Part shown: in pieces, positions 17,673-26,101 of the stretch
Numbering within the stretch: position 1 is the first letter of the stretch
Layout: each line of letters starts with the position of its first letter
Source of the DNA: Clostridiales bacterium
GTDB lineage: Bacteria; Bacillota; Clostridia; Peptostreptococcales; Acidaminobacteraceae
Assembly (NCBI GenBank): GCA_016342415.1
Contig: JAEIOD010000018.1
Coordinates: 1-64,000, forward strand
Reading direction: 5' to 3'
DNA length: 64,000 nt
Made by a program: the position numbers and the translations under genes
The notes under the pieces: model-generated
What the model saw: only the letters and a program-made list of their open reading frames with translations
Database searches by the model: none
What the model was told of the DNA's origin: nothing

Positions 17673-18671
17673 ATGAAAAAAATTATAAATGCACCAGAAA
17701 CATTGGTTATGGAAATGTGTGAAGGTATGGTTTTGGCACATCCAAATGAATTGGTTTTTAAAAAAAGACATAAATTGTTAATGAGAAAAAAATTAAATAA
17801 AAACAAAGTAACTTTAATCAGTGGTGGTGGTTCAGGTCATGAACCTGCTCATGCGGGTTATGTTGGTGAAGGTATGCTTGATGTAGCAGTTTGTGGAGAT
17901 GTATTTGCATCACCGTCTACAATTCAAGTGTACAATGGAATATTGGAGTCGGAATCAGATAAAGGGACCTTATTGATTATCAAGAATTATTCTGGTGATA
18001 TTATGAATTTTGAAGCAGCTGCTGAAATGGCTGAAGACGATGATATTGAAGTAGAAAAAGTTTATGTTAATGATGATATTGCTGTAAAAGATAGTTTGTA
18101 TACGGTTGGTAGAAGAGGTGTTGCAGGTACAGCTTATGTGCATAAAATTGCAGGGGCAGCAGCAGAAAAAGGATTGTCATTATTAGAGGTAAAAGATGTT
18201 GCAAATAAAGTTATTGCCAATGTAAGGTCTATAGGATTTGCTTTAACATCATGTACAGTACCAGCAAAAGGAACACCAACATTTAAGCTTGGTGAATCGG
18301 AAATAGAATTTGGAGTTGGTATTCATGGTGAGCCAGGAACTGAAAGAAGAGAAATGAAATCAGCAGAAGCTTTGGCAAAAGACTGTATAGATATGTTGAT
18401 GGCGGAAAACCTTTATGGCGAGGGTGATGAAGTGGCTTTAATGATCAACGGATTTGGTAACTCGCCACTTCAAGAACTATATGTTCTCAATAATTCAGTG
18501 GCAAAACTATTGGTTGAACATGGTATCAAAGTATACGATACGATGGTTGGAAACTTTATGACAGCGATAGATATGGCAGGAGCCTCTGTAACGATGTTAA
18601 AATTGGATGATGAATTGAAATCGTATTTTGATGCACCGGTGAACACTATCGCATATAAAAAAGGGGTTTAA
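17673..18671 (+). CDS. dhaK: Dihydroxyacetone kinase subunit DhaK
   Basis: 332 aa. Binds dihydroxyacetone covalently through a His, here in FGVGIHGEPG (about H218). N-terminal SGGGSGHEPAHAGYVG and GDVFASPS are the substrate-pocket motifs, with KNYSGD further on. Length matches the stand-alone PTS-type subunit (about 330) and not the fused ATP-dependent kinase. ATG 17673 gives better spacing from GGAG than ATG 17670. dhaL follows after one base. Confidence 0.95.
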   Translation: MKKIINAPETLVMEMCEGMVLAHPNELVFKKRHKLLMRKKLNKNKVTLISGGGSGHEPAHAGYVGEGMLDVAVCGDVFASPSTIQVYNGILESESDKGTLLIIKNYSGDIMNFEAAAEMAEDDDIEVEKVYVNDDIAVKDSLYTVGRRGVAGTAYVHKIAGAAAEKGLSLLEVKDVANKVIANVRSIGFALTSCTVPAKGTPTFKLGESEIEFGVGIHGEPGTERREMKSAEALAKDCIDMLMAENLYGEGDEVALMINGFGNSPLQELYVLNNSVAKLLVEHGIKVYDTMVGNFMTAIDMAGASVTMLKLDDELKSYFDAPVNTIAYKKGV

Positions 18672-18672
18672 G

Positions 18673-19311
18673 ATGAATAAACTAACTACAAATCATGTCA
18701 TGGCTATCGTAAGAGATATGGCTGATGTGATTATTTCAAATGAGGTTTACTTTTGTGAACTGGATTCAGTAGCAGGTGATGGTGATTTTGGCATGTCGGT
18801 TGCAAAAGGATTCAAAATACTCTTAAATGAATGGGATGACTTATCTACAGACTCTATAGGAGATTTCTTAAAAGATTCAGGGATGTTGATTACAGAATAC
18901 TGTGGCGGTGCGTCAGGTCCAATCTGGGGTTCAGCATTTAGAGCAGCAGGTAAAAATGCCAAAGGCAAAGAAGAGGTGTCACTATCTGAATTTGCGGATT
19001 TAATGGAAGCTGCAGTTGCTGGTATCCAAAAAAGAGGAAAAGCTGAACTTGGTGATAAAACACTTTTGGATGCATTAATTCCGACGACTGTTGCTCTTAG
19101 AGAGGCAGCCGTGAGTAATCTAGACTTTATATCTGCTTTCGATTTAGGAGCAAAAGCTGCTAGAGAGGGTGCTGAAAGTACAAAAACGATGGTTGCTAAA
19201 AAAGGTCGTGCGAGTTATGTGGGTGAGAGAAGTCTGCAACACCCGGATGCTGGAGCTATGGCGTTAGGTATTATTTTTACTGAAGTCTCAAAGGCATTAA
19301 AAGAAAAGTAG
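18673..19311 (+). CDS. dhaL: Dihydroxyacetone kinase subunit DhaL
   Basis: 212 aa all-helical ADP-binding subunit. The metal/ADP-binding Asp cluster is visible in VAGDGDFGMS; GGASGPIWGSAFR and GDKTLLDALIP complete the family pattern. In PTS-type systems the bound ADP is rephosphorylated by DhaM, which takes phosphate from HPr; no dhaM is present in this window. Last gene of the gldA-dhaKL unit. Confidence 0.95.
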   Translation: MNKLTTNHVMAIVRDMADVIISNEVYFCELDSVAGDGDFGMSVAKGFKILLNEWDDLSTDSIGDFLKDSGMLITEYCGGASGPIWGSAFRAAGKNAKGKEEVSLSEFADLMEAAVAGIQKRGKAELGDKTLLDALIPTTVALREAAVSNLDFISAFDLGAKAAREGAESTKTMVAKKGRASYVGERSLQHPDAGAMALGIIFTEVSKALKEK

Positions 19312-19370
19312 AAATGATAAACTGGTTATGAGATAATAGTTGTATAGCAAACTTTTCGTAACGGTTACTA

Positions 19371-19403
19371 TGAAACCTTTGTAGAAATACAAAGGTTTCA
19401 TTT
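19371..19403 (+). terminator. Terminator after dhaL
   Basis: Thirteen-bp perfect stem (19371-19383 with 19388-19400) closed by a GAAA tetraloop, then TTT. Confidence 0.85.
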
Positions 19404-19414
19404 GACATAACTGA

Positions 19415-19425
19415 AAAACGTTATC
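19415..19425. promoter_or_regulatory. AAAACGTTATC motif (weak cre-like)
   Basis: Shares the 11-base core AAAACGTTATC with the sites upstream of pfkA and (reverse strand) near tnaA. It lies in the leader of the EEP-family gene, just after a TTGACA at 19402-19407. By CcpA-site rules it has more mismatches than the pfkA copy. Confidence 0.35.
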
Positions 19426-19451
19426 GAGTCGTATGATTCTTGGGGGGGCAT

Positions 19452-20507
19452 ATGAAAAAAATATTAAAAATAGTAGGTATTATTATTGCTGTGTTAGTGG
19501 TATTAACAGGCATTTGCTTGTTGACTTTAACATTAACGGATTATAATCCTGAAGCGATTATTGATTTAGAGGTAAACTCTAATACAAAAGAAATTTTAGA
19601 TTCAAAAGATACTTTTACTATTCATACTTGGAACATAGGATATGGTGGACTGGGTGTTACAGAAGATTTCTTTTTAGACGGTGGTTCTAAAATTAGAGCA
19701 GATGAAAAATCAGTGGTAGAATCATTTTTAGATAATATTATAGAGACACTTATTGAATTTGATACTGATTTTGCGATGATTCAAGAAATAGATGTAAAGT
19801 CACAAAGAGCGTATCATATCAATGAATTAGATTTGATATCAGATGTATTTGATACATATGATTACAGTTTTGCAAAAAATTATGATGTACTCTTTGTACC
19901 GATTCCATTCCCTCCAGTAGGTGATGTAGAAGCGGGTTTGGCAACTTTTAGCCAATACAATATCAGTGATGCCAAACGATATAGTTTTGATAGTAATTAT
20001 AATTGGCCACTTAATACCATTATGTTGGATCGGTGTTTTGTAGTCTCTGAAATAGAGATACCAGAGCAAGAGGGGAATTTGCTTCTTATTAATGCACATT
20101 TCTCAGCTTATGATGATGGTACACTTAGAGAAGAACAGTTAAAGGTTATCAAAGATTATATTATTGGAATGTATGATAAAGGATATTATGTGGTACTCGG
20201 TGGCGATTGGAATCAAACTTTTGAAAGTGTTGATAAACAATATCCACTTTATAAAAATGGTGAGTTGTTTTTACCCTCTGTTATCCCAAACGATTGGGTA
20301 GAAGAAGGATGGACACTTGGAATCAGTGACAATGCTCCCACCTATAGACTTTTAAATGCACCTTATGTTGAAGGTGAGACACAAGTAGGAGTCATTGATG
20401 GCTTTCTAGTTTCTCCAAATATTATTGTTGAGATGGTAGAAGTGATAGATTTGGGATTTGAAAACTCAGATCATAATCCCGTAAAGATGATATTCAGGTT
20501 TAAGTAA
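19452..20507 (+). CDS. Membrane-anchored endonuclease/exonuclease/phosphatase-family protein
   Basis: 351 aa. One N-terminal hydrophobic segment (about 8-28) would tether it outside the membrane. The EEP (DNase I/sphingomyelinase) motifs occur in order: HTWNIGYGG, MIQEID (metal Glu), LINAHFSAY, VVLGGDWNQ and NSDHNPVK (catalytic Asp-His). A phosphodiesterase acting on extracellular lipid head groups, nucleic acid or inositol phosphates is expected. ATG 19452 follows a run of GGGGGGG; the upstream TTG is inside that run. Monocistronic. Confidence 0.8.
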   Translation: MKKILKIVGIIIAVLVVLTGICLLTLTLTDYNPEAIIDLEVNSNTKEILDSKDTFTIHTWNIGYGGLGVTEDFFLDGGSKIRADEKSVVESFLDNIIETLIEFDTDFAMIQEIDVKSQRAYHINELDLISDVFDTYDYSFAKNYDVLFVPIPFPPVGDVEAGLATFSQYNISDAKRYSFDSNYNWPLNTIMLDRCFVVSEIEIPEQEGNLLLINAHFSAYDDGTLREEQLKVIKDYIIGMYDKGYYVVLGGDWNQTFESVDKQYPLYKNGELFLPSVIPNDWVEEGWTLGISDNAPTYRLLNAPYVEGETQVGVIDGFLVSPNIIVEMVEVIDLGFENSDHNPVKMIFRFK

Positions 20508-20537
20508 AACAAGAAGAATTTCTTCTTGTTTTTTTAG
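20507..20537 (+). terminator. Terminator after EEP gene
   Basis: AACAAGAAG/CTTCTTGTT stem, loop AATTT, then seven T. Confidence 0.8.
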
Positions 20538-20631
20538 TGTCAGAATTTTTGTCCAAGTACATGCTGAAAACTTTGATATAACTATATTATAGAAGTTTGA
20601 ATGTTAGAATGTCTATGATATATTATCTTGT

Positions 20632-20660
20632 TTGACAATAAAATTTCGTTGGAATATAGT
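20632..20660 (+). promoter_or_regulatory. Strong promoter of ABC-2 exporter operon
   Basis: Consensus TTGACA (20632-20637), 17-base spacer, TATAGT (20655-20660). A leader of about 85 bases follows before the first ATG. Confidence 0.75.
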
Positions 20661-20750
20661 TAGTATATTGATAGTTCTATATGATATAGACTTATTGTAT
20701 TGGGTAATAAGTAATAAGAATAATGCATATATTTATAAGGAGGACCATAA

Positions 20751-21623
20751 ATGAATATGATTGAAACAAATAAACTCACTAAATATTATGGTAAAGCAAG
20801 AGGTATAATAGATGTAAGTCTTGATGTGAAAGAAGGCGAAATATTTGGTTTTATCGGTCCAAACGGGGCAGGGAAATCGACAACTATTAGAACCTTGATG
20901 GGCCTTATTTTTGCTACTTCTGGCGAAGCTAAAATGTTTGGAAAAGACGTTAGAACTGCTGGTCCTGAAATCAGAAGTGACATAGGTTATCTGCCTTCTG
21001 AAGTTTTTTATTATGACAAGATGAAAGTAAAGGATCTACTAAACTATACAGCAGGATTCTACAAGAAGGATTGCACGAAAAGAATGAACGATTTAGCAGA
21101 GATTATGGAACTCGATATGTCTCGTCGTATAGAGGATTTATCATATGGAAACAAGAAGAAAGTTGGTATTGTACAAGGATTATTGCATTCTCCTAAACTA
21201 ATCATTTTAGATGAACCTACCAGTGGCTTGGATCCTCTAATGCAACAAAAATTCTTTGATATCATTCAAGAGGAAAATAAAAAAGGTGCTACTGTATTTT
21301 TCTCGTCTCATATCTTAGCAGAAGTGCAAGAAATGTGTAATAGAGTGGCTATTATCAAAGAAGGTTCAATTATTAAAATGGAAGATATAAAAACACTGAG
21401 AAAAGATAATTATAAAAAAATCACAATAAGAGGAACAGAAGTTGATTCAAGCAAATACATAATGGAAGGTGTGACAGAAGTGATTGATGGGAAAGAGGAG
21501 TTAAAGTTTTTCTATAAGGGAGACATCAATAAAATGACACATGTAATTGGTTCAGATATACTTAAAGATGTATTAATTGAAGAACCAACACTCGAAGAAA
21601 TCTTCATGCACTATTATAAGTAG
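20751..21623 (+). CDS. ABC transporter ATP-binding protein (ABC-2 exporter)
   Basis: 290 aa. Walker A GPNGAGKS, signature LSYGNKKKVG (a variant of LSGGQ), Walker B LIILDEPTSGLDP and the H-loop SSHIL are intact. The C-terminal extension (about 220-290) is typical of exporter ATPases of the antibiotic/lantibiotic type. First gene of a three-gene operon with two permeases. ATG 20751 follows AAGGAGGACCATAA. Cargo unknown. Confidence 0.9.
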   Translation: MNMIETNKLTKYYGKARGIIDVSLDVKEGEIFGFIGPNGAGKSTTIRTLMGLIFATSGEAKMFGKDVRTAGPEIRSDIGYLPSEVFYYDKMKVKDLLNYTAGFYKKDCTKRMNDLAEIMELDMSRRIEDLSYGNKKKVGIVQGLLHSPKLIILDEPTSGLDPLMQQKFFDIIQEENKKGATVFFSSHILAEVQEMCNRVAIIKEGSIIKMEDIKTLRKDNYKKITIRGTEVDSSKYIMEGVTEVIDGKEELKFFYKGDINKMTHVIGSDILKDVLIEEPTLEEIFMHYYK

Positions 21624-21631
21624 GTGATTAT

Positions 21632-22438
21632 ATGATGAATATATTTAGATATGAATTTAGAATGTACAGGAAATCGATTTTGATCTGGTCATTATCGATG
21701 GCAGCAATACTCATTGTGTTTATGGCATTATATCCTACATTTGCAAGAGATACTAAGTTTGTAGAACAAATGTTAGAAAATTATCCTGAAGAAATGTTAA
21801 AGGCATTTGGTATGAATGGTACCTTACCATTATCTACAATATTGGGTTTTCTAGCATTCTTATTTGTTTTTATACAACTCTGTTTGGCTATTCAAGCTGC
21901 CAATTACGGATTTTCGATTTTATCAGTAGAGGAGCGTGAATTCACAGCAGATTATTTAATCTCTAAACCAGTCTCTAGAACGCATATATTAAATGCTAAA
22001 TTTGGAGCCGCTTTCTTAGCACTGATCATAACAGATGTTTTTCTTACTTTGTCAACTTTTGGCGCTATAGAATTGTATCGAGACGGTGCGATATACGAAG
22101 TAAAATATGTAGTAATTTTATTGAGTTCGGTTATTTTCTTCCAACTATTTTTCTTATCAATTGGAATGGCCGTTTCGGTATTGACAAAAAAAATCAGAAA
22201 TGTTTTGACTTTTTCATTGGGAATATCATTCGGGACGTATATTTTAAATGCAGTTGGCGCCATTATTGGAGGTAATACACTCAAGTATTTATCACCATTT
22301 GCACATTTTGAGCCAGGTTATATATTGGAATTATCCAAGTATGATATGAAGATGGCTATGATTAGTATTGTTCTGACTATTGTTTTTTTGATTATTACCT
22401 ACATTTTATATCCTAGACGGGATATTCAATCTTTATAA
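21632..22438 (+). CDS. ABC-2 type permease, first subunit
   Basis: 268 aa with six predicted membrane segments and the large extracytoplasmic loop after the first one (about 35-75) typical of ABC-2 permeases. Contains EEREFTADYLISKPVSR, matching the conserved cytoplasmic coupling-helix region of this subfamily (compare EERDKTAEFFLTLPISR in the next gene). Eight bases separate it from the ATPase gene. The two permeases are distant paralogues and would form a heterodimer. Confidence 0.85.
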   Translation: MMNIFRYEFRMYRKSILIWSLSMAAILIVFMALYPTFARDTKFVEQMLENYPEEMLKAFGMNGTLPLSTILGFLAFLFVFIQLCLAIQAANYGFSILSVEEREFTADYLISKPVSRTHILNAKFGAAFLALIITDVFLTLSTFGAIELYRDGAIYEVKYVVILLSSVIFFQLFFLSIGMAVSVLTKKIRNVLTFSLGISFGTYILNAVGAIIGGNTLKYLSPFAHFEPGYILELSKYDMKMAMISIVLTIVFLIITYILYPRRDIQSL

Positions 22439-22447
22439 GGAGGATTT

Positions 22448-23242
22448 ATGCATATTATTAAAAGAGAATTAAGAGCCAATGCAAAATCACTTCTTATTTG
22501 GAGTGTTGTTATGATAATATTTGTCTTTTTAATGGTCTCGGAGTTTTCAGCATATTATAACAATCCAGAGATGGGTGCAATATTGGATTCTATGCCAGAG
22601 CAAATGATGAAAGCATTTTCAATGGAAAGTGCTAATCTTACTACAACTACTGGATTTGTCAGCATTGCATCAGTGTACTTCTATTTGGTGTTAGGGGTCT
22701 TTGCGGTCCTACTCGGTAGTAACATTATTTCTAAAGAAGAACGAGATAAAACAGCGGAATTCTTTTTAACGTTACCAATATCAAGAGAAAAGATTATTTT
22801 GTCAAAATGGATATCGGCTATAATCAGTTGTCTGGCATTAAATGTTATTACAGGTGCAAGTTTAATTATAAGCATGTTGAATTATGACCTTGATAGTGAG
22901 TATTATAAATTTGTTAGTTTATTAATGATTTCAATTTTTTTGATTCAAATGATATTTTTGAGTATTGGCATGTTGTTGGCAAGTGTTTTGAAACGGTATA
23001 AAACATCAGGGAAAATATCAGCAGCAATTATTATGGTGTTGTATATGATTAGTGTTATTTCAAGCATGAATAGCAAACTTGAGAATTTTAAGTATATAAC
23101 ACCTTTTAAATACTTTGAATCAGCTAAGTTGCTTGCAAATGGTAAATTTGAACTCAAATATATATTGCTTACATTAGGTATTACAGCAGTTTCCATGATA
23201 GGAACATTTGTTATATATCCAAAGAGAGATCTTCATTTATAA
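22448..23242 (+). CDS. ABC-2 type permease, second subunit
   Basis: 264 aa, six predicted membrane segments, N-terminal IIKRELRANAKSLLIWS, coupling region SKEERDKTAEFFLTLPISREKI and C-terminal YPKRDLHL, mirrored by YPRRDIQSL in the preceding permease. AAGGAGG lies seven bases before ATG 22448. Ends the operon; a terminator follows and an ECF sigma operon begins about 100 bp later. Confidence 0.85.
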   Translation: MHIIKRELRANAKSLLIWSVVMIIFVFLMVSEFSAYYNNPEMGAILDSMPEQMMKAFSMESANLTTTTGFVSIASVYFYLVLGVFAVLLGSNIISKEERDKTAEFFLTLPISREKIILSKWISAIISCLALNVITGASLIISMLNYDLDSEYYKFVSLLMISIFLIQMIFLSIGMLLASVLKRYKTSGKISAAIIMVLYMISVISSMNSKLENFKYITPFKYFESAKLLANGKFELKYILLTLGITAVSMIGTFVIYPKRDLHL

Positions 23243-23253
23243 GTTTCAATAAG

Positions 23254-23286
23254 GAATGGTTTTATCCATTCTTTTCTTTTTTTTGA
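23254..23286 (+). terminator. Terminator of ABC-2 operon
   Basis: GAATGG/CCATTC stem, loop TTTTAT, followed by TTTTCTTTTTTTT. Confidence 0.8.
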
Positions 23287-23291
23287 TATAC

Positions 23292-23329
23292 TGTCACATT
23301 TCTTGATTTTAATTGTTATATATGTGACA
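23292..23329. promoter_or_regulatory. Inverted repeat TGTCACAT-N22-ATGTGACA ahead of the sigma gene
   Basis: Perfect eight-base arms at 23292-23299 and 23322-23329, centred about 30 bp apart, in the sigma gene's leader. It may be a regulator site, or the left arm may be the -35 element of an autoregulated ECF promoter. Confidence 0.45.
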
Positions 23330-23347
23330 TTAAAAAAGGAGGTTATT

Positions 23348-23896
23348 ATGGATGAGATAATATTAAAGGTTTTAAAAGGTGAAGTGGACCTTTACGAAAC
23401 CATTGTTAACCAGTATCAGCTGCAACTCTATAAATATATAAAGTATTTGATTAACAGTTCAGACGATGTAGAAGATATTTTACAAGAAGTTTTTATAAGG
23501 GGCTATAAGAACTTATCAAGATATAAAATTGGAACATCATTCAATGCATGGTTGTATCGACTGACTTACAATCATACTATGAATTACATGAAAAAGAGAA
23601 ATCGCTCTAAGGTTGTTTATTTAGAGACGCTTCCTGAAATAATTGCAATCGAAGTGCCTGACAACCAGATGAGTGAGACCACACGCGCTGCGCTTGGTCA
23701 ACTCTCGATTGAAGAACGGAATCTCCTTTTTCTTAGAATATATGAAGAGTTGTCTTATAAAGAGATTGCTCAACTGTTACATAAAAGGGATAGCAGTTTA
23801 AGAAAACAATATGAACGTGCGAGAAAAAAATTCAAAGCAAACTATGTAAAGGAGATGATGGCTTATGAAAGACAAACAAATGAATGTATTAATTAG
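23348..23896 (+). CDS. RNA polymerase sigma-70 family factor, ECF type
   Basis: 182 aa. Region 2 (about 10-85) includes SSDDVEDILQEVFIRGYKNLSRY and FNAWLYRLTYNHTMNYM; region 4 (about 120-175) includes LSIEERNLLFLRIYEELSYKEIAQLL. No sigma 1 or 3 regions, so an extracytoplasmic-function sigma. ATG 23348 follows AAAGGAGG; the longer ORF extension upstream has no binding site. It overlaps the next gene by 32 bases, the usual arrangement with an anti-sigma factor. Confidence 0.85.
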   Translation: MDEIILKVLKGEVDLYETIVNQYQLQLYKYIKYLINSSDDVEDILQEVFIRGYKNLSRYKIGTSFNAWLYRLTYNHTMNYMKKRNRSKVVYLETLPEIIAIEVPDNQMSETTRAALGQLSIEERNLLFLRIYEELSYKEIAQLLHKRDSSLRKQYERARKKFKANYVKEMMAYERQTNECIN

Positions 23897-24803
23897 AAAT
23901 TACATTAATGAAAATAATCATGTAGACATAAGTCAAAATGTTATGGATTCTGTAAAACAATCTCCAATTACCAAAGTGAAAAAAACGAATATTTTACTTG
24001 TCGCTGTTTTGTCGTTGGCAGTCTTCTTATTGGCTTGTTCAGCAATAGAGGTGATAAAGTTGTTTGACCATGGTGAAAAAAGTTTAGTGGTCCATTTAAA
24101 GCCGGGCAATAATGATTTATTAACAGCATTGGATCAAGAAGTGTTAAAACCGGATAATGATTTAGAGTTAATGAACAAAACGAAGATAACTGTTGATACA
24201 AAAGATGTTTCTAATTATCAAATATTAGGTGGGGAAAGAATAGATGGAGACTATGAGCATTATAGAAGTTTATCTGATGATCTCTTACCAGACTCACTTG
24301 GAGATTTTATATTTCATAGAGTTGAACTCAGTGAAGTCCCTATAATACCAACGGTAGAGGAGTTGGCTGAAATTGCTAACTCTCATCAGGAGGAAGCTTA
24401 TTATACATTTGCTTTAGCCATAGAATCCTTGGCTATCGAAGTTGTAGAATACAAGCTTGATAATGATCATATTTATACCATTGATATCGTTGATAATGAT
24501 AATGATGAAATAACTTTATTAAAATCGTCAACAGTTGATTATGAAGTGATCACCTTAAATGAAAAGGATGCTTTTATCTATATTAGGTATCAATTGTCCG
24601 CTTCAAAATTGCCTGATGAGTCAGCAAAGTACAATGAAATTGAAAATGATTATGAGCTGTTTTGGAAAAGTGATAATCAGTTGATTAGAATCAGACCAGC
24701 TAGAAAAACAAGAGTTTTTATCGGAGAGAATCAATTTAAGTATCCTATGGAAACAAAAGAAAATATAATTCAATTGGCTCGATTAATTGATCAGTTTAAG
24801 TAA
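23865..24803 (+). CDS. Membrane protein, probable cognate anti-sigma factor
   Basis: 312 aa. A cytoplasmic N-terminus of about 40 residues precedes a single membrane segment (about 43-62), and a 250-residue extracytoplasmic domain follows. No zinc-type HxxxCxxC motif is present. Its overlap with the ECF sigma gene and this topology are what an anti-sigma factor would show, with the external domain sensing envelope state. The external domain is not one I recognise. Start ATG 23865 has GGAGATGATGG upstream. Confidence 0.6.
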   Translation: MKDKQMNVLIRNYINENNHVDISQNVMDSVKQSPITKVKKTNILLVAVLSLAVFLLACSAIEVIKLFDHGEKSLVVHLKPGNNDLLTALDQEVLKPDNDLELMNKTKITVDTKDVSNYQILGGERIDGDYEHYRSLSDDLLPDSLGDFIFHRVELSEVPIIPTVEELAEIANSHQEEAYYTFALAIESLAIEVVEYKLDNDHIYTIDIVDNDNDEITLLKSSTVDYEVITLNEKDAFIYIRYQLSASKLPDESAKYNEIENDYELFWKSDNQLIRIRPARKTRVFIGENQFKYPMETKENIIQLARLIDQFK

Positions 24804-24808
24804 AAAAT

Positions 24809-24832
24809 AAAGCGTGCATAGCACGCTTTTAT
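24809..24832. terminator. Bidirectional terminator
   Basis: AAAGCGTGC/GCACGCTTT with loop ATA, between convergent genes and with T-rich flanks on both strands. Confidence 0.8.
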
Positions 24833-25767
24833 TAACGATAATTTTCATTTAAGAAGACTTCAAAATCTTCATATAAAGCATCATATGTTTCATAACCAGT
24901 ATATTCTAGTTTAAAAGTTTTATCTTTTGCCCAATCAATGACTGTTTGTTCATCATATTTATGAACAAAGAAATCTGCAAAGGCATAAGCATACTCGCGA
25001 CCGTATGAATCAGAATAAACATCCGTTCTAATAGAATATAACTTGGTTCTTAATAAATCCATATTCATAATGTTAGAGGCTGGTGTTTCAGTGGTTCTAA
25101 TGGTTTCCTTAATAAGAGATATATCAGCTTCATCGGCAACTAGATAATATGGTAATCCTTCAGTTAACCACATTGGTAACCTCTTAAATGAATAGTTGTA
25201 ATCATTTAAATAGTCTTGTGCTAAACTCACTTTTGCATTTTTTAGTATATAGTCGACTGTGTAGAATGACATATTTTCCATATCCTTAGCGACTGGTGAA
25301 ATCAGTTGAATGTTTCCTGGCTCAGAAGTAACGAGTACAGAATATGACTGTGGCCATCTAGGTGATAGATTGTACACATTGTGACCATAGATTTTTAAAC
25401 TTCTGTTAACGGTTAATTCAACTTTGCTTTTGTAAGATATATCAAGTATGGATTTTAAATCAATTGCAATCGGATCTAAATATTCTACAATATCTTCTGC
25501 TAAGGCGGCATCACGTCTAATTGAATATATTTTTAGATTATCGGTTTCAGCTCTAGGCTCAGTTTTTACTCCGACATGGTACACGCTAAATCCAATAATT
25601 GATAGAATAAGCGGATAAAGAATGAGCGCAGGCAAGTAAACCCATAGACCACCCTTTTCTGCAAAATTAAATTTTTTTGCTATGTTTCTTTTGAATTTCT
25701 TCCAAGGCGTCATCTTGAATTTATCAAAATCAATTTCTTTTCTTCTTGGTTGTAAATTACTACTCAT
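24832..25767 (-). CDS. Membrane-anchored protein resembling MA-family peptidases but lacking HEXXH
   Basis: 311 aa. A cytoplasmic basic N-terminus (about 1-40), one membrane segment (about 43-65), then an external domain. The stretch RLPMWLTEGLPYYLV matches the third-ligand region of gluzincin (peptidase MA) proteins, where WLxEGxA normally follows a HExxH helix. Upstream the equivalent helix reads YTVDYILKNAK, without the zinc ligands, so catalysis is unlikely. A binding or scaffold role is possible. GGGGGAG precedes its ATG. Function unknown. Confidence 0.5.
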   Translation of the reverse strand: MSSNLQPRRKEIDFDKFKMTPWKKFKRNIAKKFNFAEKGGLWVYLPALILYPLILSIIGFSVYHVGVKTEPRAETDNLKIYSIRRDAALAEDIVEYLDPIAIDLKSILDISYKSKVELTVNRSLKIYGHNVYNLSPRWPQSYSVLVTSEPGNIQLISPVAKDMENMSFYTVDYILKNAKVSLAQDYLNDYNYSFKRLPMWLTEGLPYYLVADEADISLIKETIRTTETPASNIMNMDLLRTKLYSIRTDVYSDSYGREYAYAFADFFVHKYDEQTVIDWAKDKTFKLEYTGYETYDALYEDFEVFLNENYR

Positions 25768-26101
25768 ATTTTCTCCCCCACATTATACGCTAACAACTCA
25801 TTATACAATATTCAAATATTCTGACAAATAAAAACCTTTAAATATGAATAATATGTAAGAATCTTAGTCTATTTGTATATATTGTGTTAAAAACTTTCTT
25901 GAAAGTGATGCTTTATTTACAAACAGTATATCAACATTGAACTATAATTATACCTATTACACCTTAGAATGTCAAAAACTTGCATTAAAGTGCTTCGAAT
26001 GGAATTACAAATATAATATGTTAAAAAGATATAAATTTGATTTGTTTAGTGTGTCGAATTAGTTTTTGTGATAAAATTTCATTATACAAGGGGGAATTGA
26101 G
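25768..26101. other. AT-rich intergenic region between divergent genes
   Basis: About 330 bases with no open frame that looks coding and no RNA gene I recognise. It should contain promoters for both flanking genes; a weak candidate for the M42 gene is the extended -10 TGTGATAAA at 26067-26075, lacking a clear -35. Confidence 0.4.
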
